From JAEXNA01 sp041676625 (GTDB lineage Bacteria > Vulcanimicrobiota > Xenobia > Xenobiales > JADMJV01), in assembly GCA_041676625.1 (NCBI GenBank), contig JBAYRN010000227.1, positions 1-5,388 of the forward strand: DNA of 5,388 nucleotides, in the 5' to 3' direction. Position numbers and translations under genes: made by a program. Under the pieces are notes generated by a model. It was not told the DNA's origin. It saw only the letters and a list, made by a program, of their open reading frames with translations, and did not search any database. Below, piece by piece: positions 1 to 5,388 of this stretch. How positions within the stretch are numbered: the stretch's first letter is position 1; each line of letters begins with the position of its first letter.

Positions 1-57
1 CGGCAATCGAGGCGGACTCTGATAAGCCGCCCCAAATGATTTGGCACCAATAAATGA

Positions 58-125
58 CAACGTGAGATCCTTTTAGACCGTTATCTCAGATCGGTATGAA
101 AAAACACTAAAAGGATCGTTCGTTG
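58..125. repeat. Long imperfect inverted repeat downstream of the glycan operon
   Basis: Positions 66-76 (GATCCTTTTAG) and 107-117 (CTAAAAGGATC) are perfect reverse complements of 11 bases. Beyond a 3x3 mismatch (63-65 against 118-120), 58-62 (CAACG) pairs with 121-125 (CGTTG). Inside, 77-80 (ACCG) pairs with 92-95 (CGGT), so the whole could fold into one hairpin of about 20 base pairs with an A-rich bulge at 96-106. An alternative pairing, 63-68 with 83-88, competes with it. The element lies about 43 bases beyond the stop codon of the last minus-strand gene. It has no U-tract right after the outer stem on either strand, so it is not a textbook rho-independent terminator. It could be a transcript-end structure, a small repeat element or a mobile-element remnant. 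A separate 13-base palindrome (CCAAAT-G-ATTTGG) lies at 32-44. No gene is supported in 1-167. Confidence 0.6.
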
Positions 126-133
126 GCTCGAAG

Positions 134-152
134 GAAACCATCTCCCCGATGG
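134..152 (-). terminator. Possible weak terminator hairpin after the glycosyltransferase family 4 gene
   Basis: Read on the minus strand, CCATC (152-148), loop GGGGA, and GATGG (142-138) form a perfect 5-bp stem with a 5-base loop. The stem is followed directly by TTTCC and then TT. It starts 15 bases after the TGA stop at 168-170, where an operon-end terminator would be expected. The stem is short and the U-run is interrupted by CC, so it would be weak alone. It may act together with the larger inverted repeat at 58-125. Confidence 0.25.
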
Positions 153-167
153 AAGACCGCTAGAACA

Positions 168-1292
168 TCAACGATATCCGGCGACGTCTTTCAAAAACTC
201 TTCCAGTTGCTTGCTCAACTCCACCCACTCATACTGTCGGCTTGCCGAGAGACAGTTGCGAGAGAACTCCTCGCGGTTTTGTAAGACTTCGGCTATGGCT
301 GCAGCAAGGCTGTTTGGGTCTGGCTGCGCAACAATGCCTACGCCTCCCCGAGAGACGATCTCTTTGGCCGCGTTGAATTCCGACTCCACCGTCACCGAGG
401 GCACACCCAACGCCATCGCCTCGATAACCACCATGCCCAGACCCTCCCGCTCAGAAGGTAGCACGAGGACGGATGACCGAGCCAAAGTCTCGGTCAAGAC
501 CTCGTCAGCCAAAGAGTGCAGGAACGTCACCTTCCCCATCAACCCCAACTCGTTGGCGAGCGCTTCCAAACAGGACCGTTCAGGGCCTTTTCCCACAATC
601 GTGAGTACGATTTTCACGCCTTTCTGGTGAAGAACGCTTTGGGCACGCAAGAGCAGGTCGACTCGCTTATGAGGTTGCAGCCGGCCTACATAGATCATGC
701 CACCCTCTCCCTTTGTGGCCGTTTCGCGTCGTTCAGAGAATCCAGCTTCAATAACCCGCGATCGGGTGGGAGAGTGACCGATCTTCGTTAGCCTGTTCAA
801 CGTGAACCGAGATATCGACAGCGTGCTGCGGGAGAGGCGGAGCAGGCCGGCTTCCAATAGCCTGCCGACTACGGCCGCCGGACCTCCCACCTGGTTCCAG
901 TAGTTTCCCGTATACTCCAACCAGGTTACGCAGTAGGGCCTTCGTCGTAGCGAAAGGTAGGTCGCTCCCAAGAACGGAGCCAGGTAAGGAAAGTTGCAAA
1001 ACTCCACTACGTCAAAGTTCTCCTTCCTTAAGACCCTCAACAAATGGAACGCGTATCTGAGCACGAAGGCATAGGTGCGTAGACCTGCTCGGGTGGAGGA
1101 GTCCGGCAGCGTCAGCCCCGTCGTCACTACACCCTGATCGAGATAGGTGGTCGGTCCCACCCAGAATTTCCCACAGTAGTAGTGGACCTGGTGCCCTCGT
1201 CTAGCCAGACGGATCGCGAGCTCGCGAAAGCGTTTCTCGGCGCCTCCCAACGTATGAGGATAGATCAGGTCGTAGAAGATGGCTATCTTCAT
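168..1292 (-). CDS. Glycosyltransferase family 4 (GT-B fold)
   Basis: This 374-residue protein is a cytoplasmic retaining glycosyltransferase that would move a sugar from a nucleotide donor to a lipid or glycan acceptor. The N-terminal domain opens with MKIAIFYD and the glycine-rich GGAE loop (residues 16-19) typical of family 4. A stretch rich in aromatics, WLEYTGNYW, at about 124-132 lies in the probable acceptor side. The C-terminal donor domain shows YVGRLQPHKRVD (201-212, with the phosphate-contacting R and K), GKGPE (234-238), and the EX7E signature E283...E291 in EREGLGMVVIEAMALGVP. Length is normal for the family. I chose the ATG at 1292 because it overlaps the methyltransferase stop as ATGA, has GGGAG just upstream, and gives the canonical GT4 N terminus. 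An in-frame TTG at 1319 would add nine residues with no family support. It is the last gene of the operon. Donor sugar and linkage cannot be read from sequence. Confidence 0.93.
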   Translation of the reverse strand: MKIAIFYDLIYPHTLGGAEKRFRELAIRLARRGHQVHYYCGKFWVGPTTYLDQGVVTTGLTLPDSSTRAGLRTYAFVLRYAFHLLRVLRKENFDVVEFCNFPYLAPFLGATYLSLRRRPYCVTWLEYTGNYWNQVGGPAAVVGRLLEAGLLRLSRSTLSISRFTLNRLTKIGHSPTRSRVIEAGFSERRETATKGEGGMIYVGRLQPHKRVDLLLRAQSVLHQKGVKIVLTIVGKGPERSCLEALANELGLMGKVTFLHSLADEVLTETLARSSVLVLPSEREGLGMVVIEAMALGVPSVTVESEFNAAKEIVSRGGVGIVAQPDPNSLAAAIAEVLQNREEFSRNCLSASRQYEWVELSKQLEEFLKDVAGYR

Positions 1293-2200
1293 CTTCTCCC
1301 GCCCGTGATTAATACGCAACCGTGAGCCGACGGATTCCGTTCCAACTGTCTGGCCAGAAGACCCTGCGTAAGCACGGGAATTCCTAAGAGCAAATTCAGA
1401 AAGGTTGATACAGCCGTGGGCCGACTTAAGGCTGCCGAATTCTGTTCGATATGCTCCAACTTCTTCCGTCCACCGTGAAGGGCGTAGACGAGCCCGCCGG
1501 TGGAATTAGCGTAATACTCCCAGATTCGAATTTCCACGGGGCTCAGATAGGGTATCGCCCGATCCACTGAAAAACCTGAAGAGCGGAGGAGTTCCTCCCA
1601 CTGTTCCAGCGAGCGATAGTACGGCACATCAGTCCGCTTATTGAACTCGTCAACATAGGCGGTCCTTGTTTTAGGGAGGTAGAGAGTAGCCGGAAGACGC
1701 GGACCGAGCAGAAGGTCCGGCAAGTTCGCGGTTGGTACGGTAAAGGCGAACCTACCGGTGGGCTTGAGCACCCGGCTCAACTCTTTTAGGACTGAATCCA
1801 AATCGGCGATATGCTCTAACACCGAATTGGAGAAAAGAAAATCGAAGGAACCGCTCGGAAACGGAGTACGGTCTCCCGGACAAACGACAAGCTCGTCGTA
1901 GAGGCTCTTAGTACGAGCCTGCCTGACCTCCCCTCCATCGAGATCGAACCCGACCAACTCCTGAACGTCCGGCCAGAACGGCCGTAAAACTCTCGTGATA
2001 CCTCCACTTCCACAGCCTACGTCGAGCAGCCGACCGAAAGGCCGAACCTCTGAGAGGACAACTTCAAGCTCCACTGTTCGAAAGAAAACGGTGGCCGGTC
2101 GTAACCTCTCTTCACCGGCTAGTGAGTACAACAGCCTGTAATATCGAGCGATGCGTCCGAGTTGGTTCAACGGCTCTCTCCTTGGGTCGGCAGTCGCCAT
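1289..2200 (-). CDS. Class I SAM-dependent methyltransferase
   Basis: This protein of 303 residues has a Rossmann-fold methyltransferase core of the Methyltransf_11 kind. Motif I is LLDVGCGSGG (58-67), the SAM-binding loop. The acidic end of strand 2 is in VGFDLDG (83-89). SFDFLFSNSVLEHI (118-131) and LSRVLKPTGRFAFTVP (141-156) are the motif IV and post-motif regions seen in UbiE/biotin-like and sugar methyltransferases. Residues 160-230 form a longer insert with several aromatics, likely the substrate cap. A hydrophobic stretch near 264-283 could be an amphipathic membrane contact. Its place between two glycosyltransferase genes suggests methylation of a sugar or lipid-linked intermediate, but the acceptor is unknown. 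The first ATG at 2200 overlaps the upstream gene by 34 bases. A TTG at 2170, ten codons in, has AGGAG at good spacing and overlaps the upstream stop as TTGA, so it may be the true start (293 residues). Its stop overlaps the next gene's ATG. Confidence 0.9.
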   Translation of the reverse strand: MATADPRREPLNQLGRIARYYRLLYSLAGEERLRPATVFFRTVELEVVLSEVRPFGRLLDVGCGSGGITRVLRPFWPDVQELVGFDLDGGEVRQARTKSLYDELVVCPGDRTPFPSGSFDFLFSNSVLEHIADLDSVLKELSRVLKPTGRFAFTVPTANLPDLLLGPRLPATLYLPKTRTAYVDEFNKRTDVPYYRSLEQWEELLRSSGFSVDRAIPYLSPVEIRIWEYYANSTGGLVYALHGGRKKLEHIEQNSAALSRPTAVSTFLNLLLGIPVLTQGLLARQLERNPSAHGCVLITGGRR

Positions 2201-3840
2201 ACGGTATACGGCCCTTGGGTTGGCACGGACAAAGGCGAGGCGCCAGGGAAACGGGCCTTAACCCAGGCAGCGTCGCTCTCCCTCCCTCCACTTACCGCTA
2301 TTAAGACCGGCTTCGTGAGAGAAGGGTGATTCTGAATGAGATCTGGACGATAGTATGGCGATCTCGTGTTTAAAAAGAGGACCTTCTGACCATCGCCCCC
2401 AGGAACGGGCGGGATCTGCGCGGTATGCTCGGCTATGAACGACCGAATCCCGAAAAGCAGGACTGCGTTGAGGAGTAAAGCACTGAGAAAGGCGAGGAGG
2501 GCGACCGTGGGACGGGCTCTAGCCACCCGTTCAGACGTCGGGTGAGTTATAGCTAAGGCTGCCAAAATAGGAACCACTCCGAACGCTGAATGGAAGTATC
2601 TGTTCCCCCAACCGTGGCCCTGGGAGAAAGTGAGGAAAACGTACCCCGCGAGAGTTAATCCCGCTGACCATAACATCAGCACGGGGTATGGGGAGCACTC
2701 GCGTTGTCGGCCCTCCTTGAGGCAGGCCAGTAACGGGAGGCCCGGAACGGTCCAGGTAAAGAGTTTGAGGAAGTTAAATCCAACCCAGTGAGGTTCGCCC
2801 CATCCGAAAGCGTGACCGTAGCTGTCCCAGCTCTCCCCCCGAAAAATGCCCCCAGCTCGTATGTATAGGTCCATCAATACGATCTTCCAACCCACGCCCA
2901 CGAGCAGCGATAACGGCAGGTAGCCGAGAAGAAGTGTGCCAGCTGAGCGTGGATGGCGAAAGAGCAAAAACACGATCCAGGGGGCAGCGAACAGAGTGTG
3001 AGCGAATGGTTGATGAAGAACCAGCGCCAATGAGCCGACAACACCAGCCCAGAAGGCTTTCCGTGGAGTGGGGTCGAGAAGCAAAAGAACAAAGGCCAGA
3101 TTCGCCGCCATGTGAGCATTCCAGGAGTAGTAGGATATCGCGTAGGCGATAAATACCGGCGAAGCGACGGTGAAGAGTAGCGCCCAAACTGAGGTCTGGC
3201 CATCGAGCGATAGTTTCTTACAGATACGGTCGATCAGCAAAAGGTTGAGCACGCCCAGTAGGGGATTGAGTAGCCAATCAGTTCCGATCATCGCAAAAGG
3301 AGTCATCAGTAGCGAAAAGCCGGGCCAGTACCGGGCGGCGAGTTCTCCTGTGGCAGGAACACCAGTGAAGAAGTTACCCAAAAAACCAGGATGGAAAAAA
3401 TGGAAGATGTCATTTGTTTCCCAATCGGCCGTCAGCCGTCCCATCGCGAAGACATGAGCCTGAAACCAGGCTGCATATTCGTCCATGGAGAGAGGCCAAT
3501 GAGAGTATACAATCTTTGTGGCCGGAATGAGAAAGAGAACTGCTCCTACAAGGAAGTATCCTTTTTTATCCTCGATAGTTCGGAAAAGTTTGAGACACCG
3601 TGGACCGTACTCAGAAAAAACGAAGGCTAGAAACAGGAGAACAAATCCGGCCGCCGCGCTTAGTACCTCGAGTCGGGCGAAGAGGTGCTCGAAGATCTCG
3701 AGGCGATAGGGGTAGGCGGGCGAACTGAGGATCTTGAAAGCGAGATAGAAGGTAACCCCGTAGATACACGTGAGCACAACCCCGAATTTGACAGTCAAAG
3801 AGCCGATCGGCTTATTGAACTCTCTCTTCAAGGTAAGCAA
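2167..3840 (-). CDS. Multi-pass GT-C glycosyltransferase, GT39/ArnT-like
   Basis: This is an integral membrane protein of up to 557 residues with roughly 12 hydrophobic segments, starting at about 17-38, 57-76 and 94-112. The first outer loop carries SMDEYAAWFQAHVFAMGRL (118-136), whose D120-E121 pair matches the acidic motif that GT-C enzymes use near the catalytic site. RYWPGFSLLMTPF (170-182) matches the conserved YPPGFPLL-like segment of the GT39/PMT_2 group. GHGWGNRYFH (408-417) is another conserved-looking loop. After the last membrane segment (about 446-467) lies a soluble tail of about 85 residues, expected outside. Family members transfer a sugar from polyprenyl-phosphate to a protein, lipid or glycan on the outer membrane face. 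The directly upstream gene could make that donor. The start is uncertain: TTG at 3840 or 3831, both within the end of the upstream gene, both without a clear Shine-Dalgarno. Translation may rely on reinitiation after the upstream TAA at 3812-3814. Confidence 0.87.
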   Translation of the reverse strand: MLTLKREFNKPIGSLTVKFGVVLTCIYGVTFYLAFKILSSPAYPYRLEIFEHLFARLEVLSAAAGFVLLFLAFVFSEYGPRCLKLFRTIEDKKGYFLVGAVLFLIPATKIVYSHWPLSMDEYAAWFQAHVFAMGRLTADWETNDIFHFFHPGFLGNFFTGVPATGELAARYWPGFSLLMTPFAMIGTDWLLNPLLGVLNLLLIDRICKKLSLDGQTSVWALLFTVASPVFIAYAISYYSWNAHMAANLAFVLLLLDPTPRKAFWAGVVGSLALVLHQPFAHTLFAAPWIVFLLFRHPRSAGTLLLGYLPLSLLVGVGWKIVLMDLYIRAGGIFRGESWDSYGHAFGWGEPHWVGFNFLKLFTWTVPGLPLLACLKEGRQRECSPYPVLMLWSAGLTLAGYVFLTFSQGHGWGNRYFHSAFGVVPILAALAITHPTSERVARARPTVALLAFLSALLLNAVLLFGIRSFIAEHTAQIPPVPGGDGQKVLFLNTRSPYYRPDLIQNHPSLTKPVLIAVSGGRESDAAWVKARFPGASPLSVPTQGPYTVWRLPTQGESR

Positions 3841-4999
3841 GACGGTTCGCGACGAGTTGCAGGCAGGCGTCAGCGACTCGAGACACGGCCATTGTACTGG
3901 CCACCCAGAGCAGCCAGGCCATTACGACAAACCGAGACCAATGTTCATGAACCCGACCACTACTGAGGTAGGTCATGAAGCTATCTGAGACGATGGTCAA
4001 GGCTGCCATCGCCAAGAGGATAGGAACCGACCAGAACCAACGCCACCTCAAAAACCGACCTACCAGCCCGGGGCTGCTCAAGTCAGGCCCGACCAGGCAG
4101 AGCGATACCGCAGTGCGGGCTAAGTGTCCCACGAAGAACAGAAGGCATGCCACCGCGCCTAACAGTTGTGAAACAAGAAATCGGTACACGAGCCACTCAT
4201 CCACCGTTTGAGTGTGCAGATATCGAACCGTCGGCCCGAACATGAGAATAACGGCGACCAAGAGAAGTGCCAGGGCAAATAGACCCATCAGACGGGAAGG
4301 GGCGTGGAGAAAAGCAGTGTGTGTGATCACGCGAAGAAAGCGAACTCCGTCCAGGATAGGATTAAGCTTCGATCGCCCTTCCCTTTCGCTATACGGCATA
4401 TCCACTTCGGTGATCTTTAGACTCGGTGTCAACATAGCGCGAGCGCTCATGGCGGGGGTGAAATGGAGGCCAGTCGGAAGCGGCATCAACTTCGAAAGGA
4501 CAGAACGACGGACAACCCGCATGCCGCTGGCCGTATCTTTGACCCGAGTGGAAGAGAAGAGGGTCAAAAGAACCGCGAAAATCGTGTTGCCTACACGCCT
4601 TACCAGTGGCATTTGGCTGAACTTATTGAGACGGCACCCCAGGACGATATCGGCCTCTTGTGACTCCATGATTTGGCAGAGAGTGGCGAAAAATTTGGGG
4701 TCGCAGGTGCCGTCGGCATCTAAGAACCCAAGTATGTCGGCGTCGGATTGCTCCCAGCCCTCCATAATGGCGGCACCGTACCCGCGATTTTTCTCAAAAA
4801 CGATGAGCTTTATATCCGGCTCGTGGGCTTGCGCCAGGGGAACCGTTCCATCGGTGGAACCGTCGCTGACGACGGTTATGTCGACTTCGTCGACAAAGGA
4901 GTCCCGCACGATCGTGTCCCTCGCTTCGAGCGATCGCTTGATGATGGATTCAATACTCTGCTCCTCGTTAAGAGCGGGAATGACGATAACGAGCTTCAC
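3812..4999 (-). CDS. DPM1/GtrB-like polyprenyl-phosphate glycosyltransferase (GT2) with four membrane segments
   Basis: This 395-residue protein has a GT-A domain followed by a membrane domain. Motifs in order are: VIPALNEE (6-13); VVSDGSTDGT (43-52), nucleotide binding; KNRGYGAAI (70-78); FLDADGTCDP (92-101), with the DAD metal-binding triad at 94-96; VKDTASGMRVVRR (153-165), the DPM-synthase type DxxSG motif; and EREGRSKL (205-212), the acceptor loop. Hydrophobic segments follow at about 236-256, 272-294, 322-342 and 355-376. Four such segments recall the archaeal dolichyl-phosphate mannose synthase type rather than GtrB, which has two. The predicted reaction is transfer of a hexose from a nucleotide donor to polyprenyl phosphate at the cytoplasmic face. 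The start is GTG at 4999; an in-frame TGA at 5012-5014 rules out any longer form, and the first residues MKLVIVIPALNEE fit the family exactly. It heads the operon and overlaps the next gene by up to 29 bases. The sugar is not determinable. Confidence 0.93.
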   Translation of the reverse strand: MKLVIVIPALNEEQSIESIIKRSLEARDTIVRDSFVDEVDITVVSDGSTDGTVPLAQAHEPDIKLIVFEKNRGYGAAIMEGWEQSDADILGFLDADGTCDPKFFATLCQIMESQEADIVLGCRLNKFSQMPLVRRVGNTIFAVLLTLFSSTRVKDTASGMRVVRRSVLSKLMPLPTGLHFTPAMSARAMLTPSLKITEVDMPYSEREGRSKLNPILDGVRFLRVITHTAFLHAPSRLMGLFALALLLVAVILMFGPTVRYLHTQTVDEWLVYRFLVSQLLGAVACLLFFVGHLARTAVSLCLVGPDLSSPGLVGRFLRWRWFWSVPILLAMAALTIVSDSFMTYLSSGRVHEHWSRFVVMAWLLWVASTMAVSRVADACLQLVANRLAYLEERVQ

Positions 5000-5009
5000 G
5001 TTTTCGAGG

Positions 5010-5025
5010 GTTCAACAGCTTGAAC
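5010..5025 (-). promoter_or_regulatory. Perfect stem-loop between Shine-Dalgarno and GTG start of the GT2 gene
   Basis: On the minus strand GTTCAA (5025-5020), loop GCTG, and TTGAAC (5015-5010) form a 6-bp perfect stem with a 4-base loop. It begins at the last base of the AGGAG ribosome-binding string and ends ten bases before the GTG. If folded in the mRNA, it would shorten a linear gap of 25 bases to roughly normal spacing. The same sequence could instead be a dyad-symmetric operator in DNA. A 6-bp repeat of this kind can also arise by chance. Confidence 0.35.
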
Positions 5026-5036
5026 TCCTCTCCTCT
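5025..5036 (-). promoter_or_regulatory. Purine-rich ribosome binding site upstream of the GT2 gene
   Basis: The minus strand reads AGAGGAGAGGAG from 5036 to 5025, with two GGAG cores. It is the only good Shine-Dalgarno match ahead of the GT2 gene, whose immediate upstream bases (CCCTCGAAAAC) have none. The distance to the GTG at 4999 is 25 bases, too long unless the hairpin at 5010-5025 folds. A TTG at 5015 sits at ideal distance but opens only a 15-codon frame out of phase with the gene. Confidence 0.45.
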
Positions 5037-5196
5037 CCAGTTCTGTCCCCACCGATCCCGCAACGATGAATTCCTTGGAACCATGCGGACCTGCAAAGGA
5101 GGCGCCTGTAGCCCTGCCAAATGTTTCGAGCAATGGCTTCGATCGCGCATCACCCACCAACCCAGCACACTGAAGAGTTGCGAGAAACCAACTAAG

Positions 5197-5388
5197 ATGA
5201 GCCTACGAAGAGCCGCCTGCTTCTTCTATGCGCTAGCCTTTGTGTTCTTTTACCGAACATGGGCGTTGGGAAAGACTCATTATCCCGCCGATATCCTGGC
5301 CTCTTACCCTCTTTTCTATGACGGAGTATCCCAGGTCCAGAACCCGGATCTCTTCGACGTCATCAACATTTTCTATCCCCAATCAGCC
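5197..5388 (+). CDS. Multi-pass membrane protein, YfhO-like, N-terminal part only
   Basis: An open frame from ATG at 5197 runs off the right edge after 64 codons with no stop. It begins MSLRRAACFF, with a basic N terminus, then a hydrophobic segment at about 7-24 (positive-inside anchor), then an outer loop ending NPDLFDVINIFYPQS (49-63). That loop resembles the NPLLSDxxxQFYPW-type motif after the first membrane segment of YfhO-like and related large GT-C-fold membrane proteins. Such proteins are implicated in glycosylation of cell-surface polymers. This call rests on one motif and topology, so the family is tentative. The gene is divergent from the glycan operon and likely part of the same pathway. 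The upstream frame stays open back to 4990, so ATG at 5083 is an alternative start adding 38 residues. I prefer 5197 because the upstream stretch is Cys- and charge-rich, unlike a membrane N terminus. Neither start has a strong Shine-Dalgarno. Confidence 0.65.
   Translation, partial: MSLRRAACFFYALAFVFFYRTWALGKTHYPADILASYPLFYDGVSQVQNPDLFDVINIFYPQSA

Larger units (their letters stand above)
5000..5196. promoter_or_regulatory. Divergent intergenic region between the leftward operon and the rightward membrane-protein gene
   Basis: These 197 bases separate two divergently transcribed genes, so promoters for both should lie here. I see no convincing sigma-70 -35/-10 pair for either direction. On the minus strand 5108-5092 carries GG and GC doublets ten bases apart, ending in TTGCA. 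This is partly sigma-54-like, with about 10 of 14 consensus positions, and chance is not excluded. Within it is an 8-base palindrome AGGCGCCT (5100-5107). On the plus strand AAAGGAGG (5095-5102) is a perfect Shine-Dalgarno-like string, but no start codon follows at normal distance. Confidence 0.45.

Noticed and set aside
3..53. Plus-strand open frame ending in TAA at 51-53 (AIEADSDKPPQMIWHQ), possible end of a convergent gene
   Set aside because: Only 16 codons are visible and all three minus frames are also open here. It would be a plausible convergent neighbour but the sequence gives no support for it.
55..128. Integron attC-like site
   Set aside because: Size and internal loop are suggestive, but the outer boxes do not fit RYYYAAC and GTTRRRY (TGACAAC and GTTGGCT), pairing fails beyond CAACG, and there are no gene cassettes.
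73..141. 22-codon minus-strand frame beginning MVSFEPTNDP after GGGGAG
   Set aside because: The ribosome-binding string abuts the ATG with no spacing, and the frame runs through the inverted repeat. Best explained as chance.
3802..3811. 10-base palindrome GCCGATCGGC directly after the GT2 stop
   Set aside because: It lies inside the next gene's coding region, is short, and has no loop to form a hairpin. Chance is likely.
4930..4937. GCGATCGC octamer suggesting cyanobacterial HIP1
   Set aside because: Only one full copy was noticed, in coding sequence. HIP1-bearing genomes carry it at high density.
4212..5069. 285-codon plus-strand frame opposite the GT2 gene
   Set aside because: Antisense shadow of a well-supported GT2. 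Its translation is rich in Arg, Ser and Thr with no domain signature.
4968..5168. 66-codon minus-strand frame starting MLGWWVMRDR
   Set aside because: Overlaps the GT2 start out of phase, is Arg-rich, has no ribosome-binding site at its ATG and no recognisable motif.

Overview
The window is bacterial, moderately GC-rich and densely coding. It uses ordinary codons, with GTG and TTG starts alongside ATG. I cannot place it in a phylum. No rRNA, tRNA, mobile element, CRISPR array or taxon-specific marker is visible, so the lineage stays open. The gene content is that of a surface-glycan or glycolipid accessory cluster.

Layout. Positions 1-167 are non-coding or at best the edge of an unseen gene. 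They hold a long imperfect inverted repeat (58-125) and a small hairpin just after the end of the leftward operon. From 4999 down to 168 the minus strand carries four tightly packed genes whose ends all overlap. In order of transcription they are: a DPM1/GtrB-like family 2 glycosyltransferase with four C-terminal membrane segments (4999-3812); a multi-pass GT-C type glycosyltransferase of the GT39/ArnT-like kind (3840-2167); a class I SAM-dependent methyltransferase (2200-1289); and a GT-B family 4 glycosyltransferase (1292-168). A 197-base divergent intergenic region (5000-5196) follows. A rightward membrane-protein gene then begins at 5197 and runs off the window; its first 64 residues resemble the start of YfhO-like membrane proteins.

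How the genes could work together (inference). The family 2 enzyme would load a sugar onto polyprenyl phosphate at the inner membrane face. The adjacent GT-C enzyme is of the type that uses such lipid-linked sugars as donors on the outer face. The GT4 enzyme would add a sugar from a nucleotide donor in the cytoplasm, and the methyltransferase could modify a sugar or lipid intermediate. The YfhO-like neighbour would be a further membrane component of the same glycan pathway. No acceptor or sugar can be named from sequence alone.

No clearly new biological system is visible. The most noteworthy points are the unusual translation-start region of the first operon gene (strong Shine-Dalgarno, then a perfect 6-bp hairpin, then a GTG start), a likely TTGA-overlap start for the methyltransferase, and the long inverted repeat at the operon's downstream end.
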